Origin: Gp1-AA133 sp964641665
GTDB taxonomy: Bacteria > Acidobacteriota > Terriglobia > Terriglobales > Acidobacteriaceae
Length of the DNA stretch: 64,000 bases
Direction: 5' to 3'
NCBI GenBank assembly: GCA_964641665.1
Contig: CAZXKO010000055.1
Location: 1 to 64,000, forward strand
Numbering within the stretch: position 1 is the first letter of the stretch; each line of letters opens with the position of its first letter. A program made the position numbers and the translations under genes. The notes beneath the pieces were generated by a model. The model had not been told where the DNA came from. It worked only from the letters and a program-made list of their open reading frames with translations, and made no database searches. Shown here piece by piece: positions 52,194 through 61,024 of the stretch.

Positions 52194-53483
52194 ATGATGG
52201 TACAGCTGTCTGACCACAAGCCAAGCAAGGGGCCGCATCTGAAACCACTCCGCGTGAAATCTCCGTCCTGGATTTTCCTGTTTGTCTGGGTCTTGGCTGG
52301 GGCTGTCGTCGATTGTTCCAGCGCACAGGAGCGGCTCGAACGAACCCTCGACGAAATCAAAGTCGAGGCCATCAAGCGGGCCGAGAACGGGATGTATCCC
52401 CTTATCGGATTAGACCCGAAGGATGTGCGCGAGGCATTCGGATCGATCAAGACCTCCGACAAAGACGAATGGGCAGCGGCATTCATGGGAGTTGCCGACC
52501 GCTCCATGAAGGAGGGTCAGGCGCTCCAGTCAACCGACCCCGCCAAGGCGAATGCCGACTACATTCGCGCGTGGCGTCTCTATTCTTTTGGGCGCTGGCC
52601 CATCCCGGCGTCGCCGGGAAAGCAACTTTCCTACGCGAAAGCAATTGAAGCTTTCCTCGCCCATGCTCGCTTCTGGGATCCGCCCCTCGAGGTCGTTCAC
52701 ATTCCGTTCGAAGGCTCGGAAATCATCGGCTACCTGCGGCTTCCGAAGAATGCACACGGTCCCGTGCCCCTCGTGATCGCCGTGAATGGCCTGGACAGCC
52801 GGAAAGAAGATCTCTCGGAAAGCTTTTCCGCGATTCTGCCGTTCGGAATCGGATTCCTCGCCGTCGATGGGCCGGGCACAGGACAAGCGCCGATCAAGGC
52901 CAGCGAAAACGCCGAGCGCATGCTCTCACGCGTGATCGACTACGCGCAGAGCCGCCCCGAGATCGACAAGAACCGACTTGCGATCCACGGGGTAAGTTGG
53001 GGCGCCTACTGGGCCACCAAGCTAGCCATCGTAGAGCGAGCGCGGTTGAAGGGCGCCAGCGCTCAGTCCCCGCCAATCGACGGCTTCTTTCAAAAAGACT
53101 TTCTGATGAATTCATTGCTTGGCAACCGCGAGTACCTGTTTGACCAGGTACCGGCACTGATGGCGATTTTTGACAGCGTCAAGACCACCGAACAACTGGC
53201 AGACATCTTCCCCAGGATGTCGCTGGTGAAACAGGGTCTGCCGGGCAAACCGATGGCCCCCATGCTGGTCATCGGAGGTGCACTCGACACGCAAGTTCCA
53301 ATCGCAGACATCTACCTGCTTCTGAGCTCAGGTGATACCCCGAAAGACGCGTGGATCAACCCGCAGGGCGGCCACCTCGGGCGCCAAGTGAAAGTGTGGC
53401 CGGATCCAGTGATTTTCAAGCAGGTAATCATTCCCTGGTTGGTGCGCAAGCTGGAAGTTGCTGTCCCAGAAGCAAAGCCCTAG
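52194..53483 (+). CDS. exported alpha/beta hydrolase (FrsA-like esterase)
   Basis: This is a serine hydrolase of 429 aa with a hydrophobic signal-like segment (about 26-45, SWIFLFVWVLAGAVV) and a helical N-terminal region. The nucleophile elbow is GVSWG near residue 265. An Asp in GGALDTQVP and a His in PQGGHLGRQ complete the triad. This is the FrsA/DUF1100-type layout. The start at 52194 is a double ATG. It lies divergent from the aldehyde dehydrogenase gene and 19 bases upstream of a dicarboxylate carrier gene. It may release an acid for uptake, an inference from context. Confidence 0.82.
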   Translation: MMVQLSDHKPSKGPHLKPLRVKSPSWIFLFVWVLAGAVVDCSSAQERLERTLDEIKVEAIKRAENGMYPLIGLDPKDVREAFGSIKTSDKDEWAAAFMGVADRSMKEGQALQSTDPAKANADYIRAWRLYSFGRWPIPASPGKQLSYAKAIEAFLAHARFWDPPLEVVHIPFEGSEIIGYLRLPKNAHGPVPLVIAVNGLDSRKEDLSESFSAILPFGIGFLAVDGPGTGQAPIKASENAERMLSRVIDYAQSRPEIDKNRLAIHGVSWGAYWATKLAIVERARLKGASAQSPPIDGFFQKDFLMNSLLGNREYLFDQVPALMAIFDSVKTTEQLADIFPRMSLVKQGLPGKPMAPMLVIGGALDTQVPIADIYLLLSSGDTPKDAWINPQGGHLGRQVKVWPDPVIFKQVIIPWLVRKLEVAVPEAKP

Positions 53484-53502
53484 ATCGGAACTCAAGGACT
53501 CC

Positions 53503-54825
53503 ATGGGAACACTCAACCCTGCCCACTCCGTTGCCCGCGTCTTCCCCAGCACTCCGGGCAAACAGCCGCTTTACAAAACGCTGTGGGTACAGGTCGTCGT
53601 GGCCATGGCCATCGCGGTCGCCCTCGGCTATTTCAGCCCCGGGCGCGCGATTGCCATGAAACCTCTCGGCGACGCGTTCATCCGCTTAATCTCGATGATC
53701 ATCACCCTGATCATCTTTTGCACCGTGGTCTCGGGCATCGCCGGCATGGAGAGCATGAAGAAGGTCGGGCGGGTTGGCGGCATGGCGCTGCTCTACTTCG
53801 AAATCGTCTCCACTTTGGCCTTGTTCATCGGCCTCGTGGTCGGGAACCTAGTGCATCCAGGGAGCGGCTTCAACGTGAATCCGGCCACCCTCGACGCCAG
53901 GGCCGTAGCCGACTATGCCGGCCAGGCGAAGGCTCAGAGCATCACCGACTTCCTGCTCCACGTGATTCCCACCACGGTGGTCGACGCCTTCGCCAAAGGC
54001 GATATCCTCGAAGTTCTGCTGGTAGCCATTCTGTTCGGCTTCGCCTTATCGGCCATCGGCCCGCGCTGCAAACCTCTGGTCGATCTTTTTGATGCCCTGT
54101 CGGTCGCCGTCTTTGGCGTGGTGAACATCCTGATGAAGTTCGCTCCCATCGGCGCGTTCGGAGCCATGGCGTTCACAGTCGGCAAATACGGCATCGCGGC
54201 TCTGGGGCCGCTGGCCAAGTTGATTGGCACCTTCTGGTTCACGTCATTCTTGTTCGTGCTGGTTGTGTTGGGCTCGATAGCCTGGGTCGCGGGCTTCGGC
54301 ATCATCCAGTTTCTCCTTTACATCAAGGAAGAAATTCTGCTTGTACTTGCCACCAGTTCATCCGAGACCGCTCTGCCCACTCTGATGGAGAAGATGGAGA
54401 AACTTGGTTGCTCGAAGTCATTGGTCGGCTTGGTCGTCCCCACGGGCTACACTTTCAACACTGACGGCACCAGCATCTACATGACCCTGGCCGCACTTTT
54501 TGTGGCTCAGGCTACACACACTCCGCTCACGCTTCTGCAGCAAATGACAATTTTCTCCGTGGCGGTTTTGACTTCCAAAGGAGCGAGCGGCGTGCAGGGA
54601 GCTGCTTTCATCGCGCTGGTCGGAACTCTCGCGGTCGTTCCCACTATCCCGGTGGCGGGGATGGCGTTGATCCTTGGAATCGATCGCTTCATGAGCATGT
54701 TCCGGGCCCTCGTGAACATGATCGGCAACGGTGTGGCGACAGTAGTGGTGGCCCGCTGGGAAGGCGATCTGGAACGCGAGACGCTTCGACAAAGACTTGC
54801 ACGCGCCGCGGTAGAACATTCGTAA
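53503..54825 (+). CDS. dicarboxylate/amino acid:cation symporter (DctA/GltP family)
   Basis: This is a membrane carrier of 440 aa of the DAACS family, which takes up C4-dicarboxylates or acidic amino acids with protons or sodium. ATSSSETALP is the re-entrant-loop serine motif. PTGYTFNTDGTSIYMT is the second signature, with the NTDG cation/substrate site. Eight or so hydrophobic segments are visible. The ATG at 53503 starts the family N-terminus. It follows the alpha/beta hydrolase by 19 bases, so the two are probably one transcript. Confidence 0.93.
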   Translation: MGTLNPAHSVARVFPSTPGKQPLYKTLWVQVVVAMAIAVALGYFSPGRAIAMKPLGDAFIRLISMIITLIIFCTVVSGIAGMESMKKVGRVGGMALLYFEIVSTLALFIGLVVGNLVHPGSGFNVNPATLDARAVADYAGQAKAQSITDFLLHVIPTTVVDAFAKGDILEVLLVAILFGFALSAIGPRCKPLVDLFDALSVAVFGVVNILMKFAPIGAFGAMAFTVGKYGIAALGPLAKLIGTFWFTSFLFVLVVLGSIAWVAGFGIIQFLLYIKEEILLVLATSSSETALPTLMEKMEKLGCSKSLVGLVVPTGYTFNTDGTSIYMTLAALFVAQATHTPLTLLQQMTIFSVAVLTSKGASGVQGAAFIALVGTLAVVPTIPVAGMALILGIDRFMSMFRALVNMIGNGVATVVVARWEGDLERETLRQRLARAAVEHS

Positions 54826-54867
54826 TCGCTCCGAGCAGTGTGCCCTCAAGAGGCATATGATTTCCGT

Positions 54868-55689
54868 ATGCTCAAGCGCGTGGTCTTCAGCCTGCTTCTC
54901 GCGTCTTGCGCACTGCAAGCGCAGGCCGCGCCCCCAGATCGCTGGACCTTGGTCTGGAGCGACGACTTCAACGGTTCCAATGGCGGTGTGCCGGACCGCA
55001 ACCGGTGGACCATCGAGACCGGCGGCAATGGCTGGGGCAACCACGAACTGGAGTTCTACACCAACCACTTGCAGAACGTTCAGCTTCAGGATGGCAACCT
55101 GGTCATCACAGCGCGCCACGAAGCCTACAGCGACAAGGACGGCGTGCTCTACGGCTACACATCGGCACGGCTCAAGACCCAACGGAAATTTGAGCAGGCC
55201 TATGGTCGATTCGAGGCGCGTATCCAAATTCCCCGAGGCCAAGGAATCTGGCCCGCCTTCTCGATGCTGGGCGAAGATATCGAGTCGAAAGGCTGGCCTG
55301 CTTGCGGCGAAATCGACATCATGGAAAACATCGGCAAGGAGCCCTCAATCGTGCACGGCACGATTCACGGACCGGGCTACTCAGGCGCGAAAGGAATCGG
55401 CTCGCCCTTCTCTCTGCCGGCCGGGCAGAGCTTCGCCGATGCTTTCCACGTGTATGCCGTCGAGTGGGAACCCGACGTCATTCGTTTTTACGTCGACGAC
55501 CACCTCTACGCCACCCGCACGCCCGCCGATTTGCCCAGAGATGCGAAGTGGGTTTACGACCATCCCTTCTTCATCATTCTGAACGTAGCGGTCGGTGGTG
55601 ACTGGCCGGGGAATCCAGACGTCACCACCAAGTTCCCGCAAAGCATGCTGGTCGACTACGTGCGCGTGTACAAGCGCGCTGATCGTTAG
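54868..55689 (+). CDS. exported GH16 family glycoside hydrolase
   Basis: This is a secreted beta-glucanase-type enzyme of 273 aa with a signal peptide (about 1-20). The catalytic motif GEIDIMENIG holds nucleophile and acid Glu. WTLVWSDDFNG, YGRFEARIQIPRGQGIWPAFSML and FHVYAVEWEPDVIRFYVDD are typical of the laminarinase-like subgroup. The ATG at 54868 begins the signal peptide; an earlier GTG at 54838 is unlikely. It is 42 bases after the carrier gene, but the link is unclear. Confidence 0.92.
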   Translation: MLKRVVFSLLLASCALQAQAAPPDRWTLVWSDDFNGSNGGVPDRNRWTIETGGNGWGNHELEFYTNHLQNVQLQDGNLVITARHEAYSDKDGVLYGYTSARLKTQRKFEQAYGRFEARIQIPRGQGIWPAFSMLGEDIESKGWPACGEIDIMENIGKEPSIVHGTIHGPGYSGAKGIGSPFSLPAGQSFADAFHVYAVEWEPDVIRFYVDDHLYATRTPADLPRDAKWVYDHPFFIILNVAVGGDWPGNPDVTTKFPQSMLVDYVRVYKRADR

Positions 55690-55699
55690 CCCGGGGCTT

Positions 55700-56800
55700 T
55701 CATCCAGCCCGCTTCCGCTTCCCGCCCGCGCCTTGCGCCGGCGCCGCAGCTTTCGCGTGGTGGTGGGCCTGTCCCGCGAACGGAGCCGGCGTATTCCGCG
55801 GCCCCTCCGGGCCATGCACATTATCGGAGTACTGGAACTGCACCGGCACGGTCCTGTTGCCGTTGGTGAGATTCACTTCCTGAAACACCTGCGTCAGCGG
55901 ATTCGCTTCGAACACCGGGAAGTCGCCGCATTCTTCGCCCTGCTGCGAAGTCCATCCCAGGAACTTGGTCGCGCTCGGATCGTTGCCGGCGCGAATGGCA
56001 TCTTCCACATCCGCATCCGTGCGCGCCTCGTTCAACTCGTGATAGAACGTCGCGACCACGTTCTTCCACGGCTGGTCGAATACTGGAATACCATTCGTCG
56101 TGCCATCGGGCAGAGTCTCCGAGTAAACACCGACCGCGTAGTAGACCGTCTGGGCGTTGTTACCGGAGCCGGCGTGCACCGATCCGTGGTATCCGCCCAG
56201 GCCCTGGGTGGAATCTTCCTCCTCTTCGACCGGCACACCTTTCTTCACTGCCATCGGCTTTTCCAGTTGAGTCGCGATCGCGCCGTTGGTGGGCGCCGTG
56301 TTGGTGTTCAGGATGGTGCCGCTCGGCAGCATGAAGTTGAACACCGTGGAGGTGTAGTCGAATCCGCTCAGGGTGCCCGCCTGGAAGAGTTGCAGCACCA
56401 GGTTCTCGATGTCGCCCTGCGAAACCACTTTCGGCGGCGGCCCAGTCAGCACCTGCGATGGTTGCATGGTCGTGGTGATCGTTCCCGACGAGAAATATTG
56501 CGACATGACGTTATTGAGGTCGGCATCCGACATGGCACTCGAGAGCGCCTGATCGATGTTCTGGAGGTCGCTTGCCTTCCACGCCGCAGAACCTCCCACA
56601 TAGAAGTTCGTGAAGACAAGACCGGAGATGGTGTGGCCACCGTGAAATTTCAAATCATGCGCCGGCGTGGGCGGTATTCCCGGCGCGATAGCTTCGGGCT
56701 CTGGCATCGACATGCGCGCGCGAAAACCTTTTTCGGCTTTCGTGCCATGTCCGACGAAAACGCGCATAGGTCTGACTAACTGCTTCGATTTATTTGTCAT
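55700..56800 (-). CDS. protein of unknown function with EXORDIUM-like HExxE motif
   Basis: I do not recognise this 366 aa protein by name. A FHGGHTISG segment near residue 52 resembles the YHGGP start of phosphate-induced/EXORDIUM proteins. Near 254 it reads HELNEARTD, then GWTSQQGEECGD. This matches the HExxEaxTDP ... G-x-EigD pattern of a family of secreted putative metalloproteins. No signal peptide is seen. The C-terminus is rich in Ala, Gly and Lys. The ATG at 56800 has GGAGGAGA upstream. A candidate promoter lies at 56882-56910. Confidence 0.6.
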   Translation of the reverse strand: MTNKSKQLVRPMRVFVGHGTKAEKGFRARMSMPEPEAIAPGIPPTPAHDLKFHGGHTISGLVFTNFYVGGSAAWKASDLQNIDQALSSAMSDADLNNVMSQYFSSGTITTTMQPSQVLTGPPPKVVSQGDIENLVLQLFQAGTLSGFDYTSTVFNFMLPSGTILNTNTAPTNGAIATQLEKPMAVKKGVPVEEEEDSTQGLGGYHGSVHAGSGNNAQTVYYAVGVYSETLPDGTTNGIPVFDQPWKNVVATFYHELNEARTDADVEDAIRAGNDPSATKFLGWTSQQGEECGDFPVFEANPLTQVFQEVNLTNGNRTVPVQFQYSDNVHGPEGPRNTPAPFAGQAHHHAKAAAPAQGAGGKRKRAG

Positions 56801-56881
56801 TGCTCTCCTCCAGGACGACAAGTGGGGCGACGGGGATTAACAGGTTCAGGCGGAGCAGGCGACTGGACTCGGAATACTGTT

Positions 56882-56910
56882 GTCTTAATCCTGCCGCTCC
56901 GATCTGTCAA
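56882..56910 (-). promoter_or_regulatory. candidate promoter of the EXORDIUM-like gene
   Basis: On the minus strand a perfect TTGACA (complement of 56905-56910) is followed 17 bases later by TAAGAC (complement of 56882-56887), a weak -10. The start codon at 56800 lies about 80 bases downstream. Confidence 0.35.
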
Positions 56911-57170
56911 CGGCTAGATTTGTGAAAACGTATCGCGCTCATCCGCAAGAACTTGCATGACTAGCCGCTTGTGCACGGCAACCCCACAACTTCTGGTGTG
57001 GTTCTGGGTTTATGCGAAAGGCAGGAGGCGAGCGAATCTAATCGCCGCTGCATAGTGACGCGCTACCGCGTGCGAAAGAGATCGCACCGGGTACGCGACG
57101 TTCTGCTTTTTAAAGGAGTGCGGAACGGCTCTCCGGAAAACTTCCGCTCGCGGTCGAGCCGATCGGCACA
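56911..57170. other. intergenic region upstream of the sodC terminator
   Basis: Nothing is recognised here beyond the promoter and terminator listed on its edges. A plus-strand open frame through the region has no RBS and crosses the terminator hairpin. Confidence 0.4.
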
Positions 57171-57206
57171 GAGAAGGGCGCACCTGGGGATGGGGACGCC
57201 CTTCTC
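57171..57206 (-). terminator. rho-independent-like terminator after sodC
   Basis: GAGAAGGGCG (57171-57180) pairs with CGCCCTTCTC (57197-57206), a 10 bp stem, just 6 bases after the sodC stop on the minus strand. The T tract on that side is short, so the stem strength is the main evidence. Confidence 0.55.
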
Positions 57207-57212
57207 TCTTGT

Positions 57213-57728
57213 CTACTGTGTAATTACCCCGCAGGCAATTCGGTCTCCCGCATTTCCCGCGGGATCGGTCTTCATGTCGTCGGCCTTAGCGTGAATCATC
57301 AAGGCCGTTCCGCCATTGGCGAATACCGAGTGCGCGTCACCGCCCATGGTGATGTCCTTGTTCAGGAAGGTTACCTTGGCGCTACCGTCAGGGCGCACCA
57401 CAAAGTTCGGCATATCGCCGGCGTGATGGCCGTCAGGATTCTCCAGCCCATGTTTCTTGCCTTCCGGATTGAAGTGCCCGCCCGCCGACTTGAAGTCTGG
57501 CGCTTCACACTTCGCGTTCTGATGCACGTGCACCGCGTGCTCACCCGCAGGCAGGTTCCTTAAATCAAGCTTGATTTTCACGCCAGTCTTGGCCGCCTTC
57601 AGGGTCGCTGACCCCACGCTTTCACCCTTGGCGTTCTTGAGTTCCACCGTAGCGCTCTTGCTCGCGGCATACAACAGCTGAGCCGCGAGAAAAAGCGCAA
57701 GAATAGCAAATAGGTTCTTCCGTTTCAT
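57213..57728 (-). CDS. sodC: Cu/Zn superoxide dismutase, exported
   Basis: This is a periplasmic superoxide dismutase of 171 aa with a signal peptide (about 1-22). Copper ligands come from HAVHVHQNAKC and the bridging His of GGHFNPEGKKHGLENPDGHHAGDMPN, which also holds zinc ligands. The second copper His and active-site Arg sit in LMIHAKADDMKTDPAGNAGDRIACG. The conserved disulphide Cys pair (KCEAP and RIACG) is present. A hairpin terminator follows. The gene stands alone. Confidence 0.95.
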   Translation of the reverse strand: MKRKNLFAILALFLAAQLLYAASKSATVELKNAKGESVGSATLKAAKTGVKIKLDLRNLPAGEHAVHVHQNAKCEAPDFKSAGGHFNPEGKKHGLENPDGHHAGDMPNFVVRPDGSAKVTFLNKDITMGGDAHSVFANGGTALMIHAKADDMKTDPAGNAGDRIACGVITQ

Positions 57729-57810
57729 GCAGGAAATTATAGCCCCGATCGGCGGCTTGTGCGTTCGGGCGCTAACCCGTCGGACAGGCGCAAGAAATCA
57801 GCTCACAATG

Positions 57811-60333
57811 CTAGAGCTCTGCCACCCACCTCTCGAGTTCCTGGGTAATCTTCTGAGGATCGGTCCCCGCCTCAAACTGCGCGGCCGCGCCAATCCGGAC
57901 GTGGATCCGACCCGGCAGTGCGAACTTCTTCCCCGATTGCTTCACTCCGAACAACCCATCGATCCGCATCGGAACCACCGGAACTCCCAGTTGACTCACC
58001 AGCAATCCCACGCCCGCGCGGAACGGCAGCAGCTTTCCATCCGTGGTGTGCCGCCCCTCAGGAAACACCAGCACGCTGTACCCCCGATCGACACACTCGC
58101 CCGCATACGTGAAGCTCTTCTGAAACCCAGCCTGACGCGGTAGGGGAAAAAGATTCAGCAACGCCACGCCCATCGTCCATTTCACCCGATCGTACGCGCG
58201 CCTCAGGAATCCACGGTCGGGCGAGGGAGTTCGCAGAATCTCCAGTGCCTCTCCTCCCGTCGCCGTCGCCAGGCGGTGCCTCAGCCGCGGCGGCAAAGCG
58301 GTCTGTACATAGCCGACATCCACGTCGTCGATGTGATTGGAAATCACCAGCACCGGGCCCTTCACGCCCCGCAGCCGCTCGCGTCCTTCGATCTGCGGCC
58401 AGCCCAGCAACAGGATCGCCGGACGCACCAGCAGGTAATATGCTGCGGTCCGAATCCATCGCACCGGCCAATCCAAGGCCCAACGCGGATAGTGATAGGC
58501 GGCTCGCCCGGTGCCTTTTCCCTGCAGCAGTTGTTCCAGATCACCTACCGTGCGCGCCGCGCTGAAGCGCGTTTCGCTAAGATCCACCTGATATCGATCT
58601 TCGAGCGCTCCGAGCAACTCCACCCGCTCGAGAGAACTCAGCCGAAGATCATCCTCAAGGTTGGATTCAGGCCGCAGTGTCGGCGCCGTCCGGCCCGAAA
58701 CCTTCGCGACCATTTCCGCCAGCGGACTCGCTTCCGAACCCAGTGCCGGCTCCGCCGCTCGCCCCGCTGAGACGGCGTCGCGAATCGCCGTCAGGCGTGG
58801 CTTCCCGGTTGAGGTACGTGGAAATTCGCCTTCCGGCCACACCCGCCACTCCTGCATGCGCTGGTATTCCGCCAGGTGCTGATTCGCTCTCCGCACGACT
58901 GACTCCACATCCGTCGCCTCCCGAAGAATCAGCACCGCGCAGGGCTCTGCATTCCCGCCACGCTCCAGCCCGACCACCACGCAATCCCTCACCTCCGGTT
59001 GACTTCGCAGCGCGGCTTCCAGGTCTTCCGGATACACGTTCATCCCCGCAGGCGTTACCAGCACTTCTTTCTTTCGGCCCCTAAAGTAAAGGCTGCCGTC
59101 GGCGCCCAGCTCACCGATGTCCCCGGTGCGGTACCAGCCTTCTTCGCCAGTCACTGCGTTCACTTGATTTCCTCTCCAGTACCCCGTGGCCACTCCGCCG
59201 CCTCGCACCAAAATTTCTCCGTCCTCCGCGAGCTTCACCTCACGGCCAGGAATGACTTTCCCGATCGATCCTTGGCTCAACCGAAACGGGTGGTTCACAC
59301 TCACCAGCGACGTGGTTTCGGTCAGCCCGTACCCTTGAATCACTGCATAACCCAGCCGCCCCCAGAACTTTTCCGTCGCGTGGTCCAGCGCCGCCCCTCC
59401 CGAAATAAATGCCCAAAACTTCCAGCCGAACAGGCGGTGCACGCGACGGAATATCCACCAGCGGTGCAAAAAATGTTTCCCCTCAGAGGCGTGCAGCTTC
59501 TCGTGGAAGGCCTCGATCTTCCCCTCACGATCCAGGTCACGTTCCACCTTTTCCCGAAGGCCCTGCAGCAGGCGCGGCACCGCCACCAGTACCGACACGC
59601 GTTCTCGCCGGATTGTTTCGATCACTTCCGACGGATTGTGGGACTCCTGGAAAACCACTGTGCCTGCCATCAAGGGCGGAAGAAACAGCCCGAGAAATTG
59701 CCCGAACACGTGGCTCAGCGGTAGAAGATTCAGAAAGCGAACCGGGTGCACCCAGCGCTCGTACTTCAGATAGCTTCGGATTTCAGCTTCCAGGGGCACG
59801 ACGTTTGACAGCACGTTGCCGTGCGAGATCACCACGCCCTTCGGCTCGGCCGTCGTCCCGGAGGTGAAGATGATCTCCAGCGGATCTGTGGTCTCAATTG
59901 CCACCTCGGCATATCGTTCGCTCGAATGTCCAGCAACCCGCTGCAACAACTCCTCGAACACGATGTTCGGCCACGCCGTCACCAGCTGCGAATGTTTTCG
60001 CGAACTCACCAGCAGGCGGGCTTGCACTTGTGCGCAGACTCGGTTGGCGAAGTCTGGCGCGGCGGCATCATCCATAGGCACGGCGACCGCGCCGCGCAAT
60101 GCGCATCCGAAAAATGCCGCTACCCATTCCGCTCCGTTCGCGCCCCACAACATCACCCGGTCGCCTTTGCCGATGCCCCGTGCTTCCAGTTCCCGCGCAA
60201 ATCGAGAAGCGGCATCCCCGACCTGGCCGTAAGTCCAGCGTTCCGTGCGATATCCTCGCCTCTGCACGTAAGCGAATTCGTTCCCGACGCGTAGGAAATC
60301 ATCAAGGAAGCCGGTAACCGAGTGGCGCTCCAT
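57811..60333 (-). CDS. acyl-activating enzyme fused to acyl-carrier protein and PlsC acyltransferase (Aas-like)
   Basis: This is one chain of 840 aa with three parts. An AMP-forming acyl synthetase (about 1-530) has IIFTSGTTAEPKGVVIS, YGLTETTSLVS and YRTGDIGELGADGSLYFRGR. An acyl-carrier domain (about 545-615) has LRLSSLERVELLGALEDRY, whose Ser before Leu can carry phosphopantetheine. A PlsC-type acyltransferase (about 635-840) has SNHIDDVDVG (NHx4D) and VLVFPEGRHTTDG. The chain could activate a fatty acid, hold it on its own carrier and pass it to a lysolipid. The ATG at 60333 is used. This domain order is an inverted form of Escherichia coli Aas. Confidence 0.88.
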   Translation of the reverse strand: MERHSVTGFLDDFLRVGNEFAYVQRRGYRTERWTYGQVGDAASRFARELEARGIGKGDRVMLWGANGAEWVAAFFGCALRGAVAVPMDDAAAPDFANRVCAQVQARLLVSSRKHSQLVTAWPNIVFEELLQRVAGHSSERYAEVAIETTDPLEIIFTSGTTAEPKGVVISHGNVLSNVVPLEAEIRSYLKYERWVHPVRFLNLLPLSHVFGQFLGLFLPPLMAGTVVFQESHNPSEVIETIRRERVSVLVAVPRLLQGLREKVERDLDREGKIEAFHEKLHASEGKHFLHRWWIFRRVHRLFGWKFWAFISGGAALDHATEKFWGRLGYAVIQGYGLTETTSLVSVNHPFRLSQGSIGKVIPGREVKLAEDGEILVRGGGVATGYWRGNQVNAVTGEEGWYRTGDIGELGADGSLYFRGRKKEVLVTPAGMNVYPEDLEAALRSQPEVRDCVVVGLERGGNAEPCAVLILREATDVESVVRRANQHLAEYQRMQEWRVWPEGEFPRTSTGKPRLTAIRDAVSAGRAAEPALGSEASPLAEMVAKVSGRTAPTLRPESNLEDDLRLSSLERVELLGALEDRYQVDLSETRFSAARTVGDLEQLLQGKGTGRAAYHYPRWALDWPVRWIRTAAYYLLVRPAILLLGWPQIEGRERLRGVKGPVLVISNHIDDVDVGYVQTALPPRLRHRLATATGGEALEILRTPSPDRGFLRRAYDRVKWTMGVALLNLFPLPRQAGFQKSFTYAGECVDRGYSVLVFPEGRHTTDGKLLPFRAGVGLLVSQLGVPVVPMRIDGLFGVKQSGKKFALPGRIHVRIGAAAQFEAGTDPQKITQELERWVAEL

Positions 60334-60484
60334 GACTATCAATGTAGCGCGTTTGACCGTGCTAGTTGCCAGACCGCGCGCAAACCAGTAGGCTTGCTAG
60401 CTGCACGGAGAGGGCACCCCCGGCTCCTCCGCTGGTTGCCATGCGTTTCGCGGCCCCTCGGTAATTGGTTCGACCCCAAAGCTC

Positions 60485-61024
60485 ATGCGTCGACACGCCA
60501 GACTTATCGGTCTCATCTTTCAGGCACCCGTCTGTCTCCTCACTCTGGTGACAGCTCTCGCGTGCCAGCGTGCCCAGACTGGTAGCGCCAGCTCGCTGCC
60601 CAGCAGCCAAGATCAGGAGCGCTTTTCTTCCGCTCCATCCCGCGATCTTTCCCAGGATGAATCGGCGGGCGGCCACACTCTGCGCAAACACGTGGGTCGC
60701 ACCGACGACGAACTCCGCGAACGCCTACGTCGCGAGCGCAACATCTCCGCGGCGTCTACCTGGACCGATCGCGAAACCGCAGAACACGCAGTCGGCTTTG
60801 CCCTCGCCCAAAACCACGACAAGATCCAGCGCTGGGTCGATCGCGAGGAAGGCCATCCCAATTTTGTGGTTGACTACGACGGCGACCCGGCTCACCCGAT
60901 CGGCCGCTCATTGCGCCGTGGCGACGAGCGGCCTGGCCCTTGCGCCCATGCCACCGTCGTCCTGAAATACGCCGGGCCCAACCACTACTACGTCCTCACT
61001 TCTTATCCGGAGTGCCGCGAATGA
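60485..61024 (+). CDS. lipoprotein with RNase A-like toxin domain
   Basis: This is a 179 aa protein. Its signal peptide ends in VTALAC, so Cys27 may be lipidated. A Ser/Gln-rich linker (about 28-60) follows. The C-terminal domain (about 62-179) matches the bacterial RNase A-like domain of CdiA-CT toxins: GGHTLRKHVGRTDDEL (His64/His69), ISAASTWTDRETAEHAV, and YYVLTSYPE with Thr172 and Tyr174 two apart, as in the toxin active site. It would cut RNA of a target cell if delivered there. The next gene overlaps by 4 bases and encodes a CdiI-like immunity protein. No CdiB or long CdiA gene is near, so delivery is unclear. Confidence 0.72.
   Translation: MRRHARLIGLIFQAPVCLLTLVTALACQRAQTGSASSLPSSQDQERFSSAPSRDLSQDESAGGHTLRKHVGRTDDELRERLRRERNISAASTWTDRETAEHAVGFALAQNHDKIQRWVDREEGHPNFVVDYDGDPAHPIGRSLRRGDERPGPCAHATVVLKYAGPNHYYVLTSYPECRE

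Noticed and set aside
52177..52206. TTGACA followed by TACAGC as a promoter for the alpha/beta hydrolase
   Set aside because: The -10 would fall inside the coding region after the double ATG at 52194, so either the start or the promoter would have to be wrong.
55595..56779. 394-codon plus-strand frame
   Set aside because: It is antisense to the EXORDIUM-like gene, which has a good RBS. The plus-strand translation is His/Arg-rich without a fold signature.
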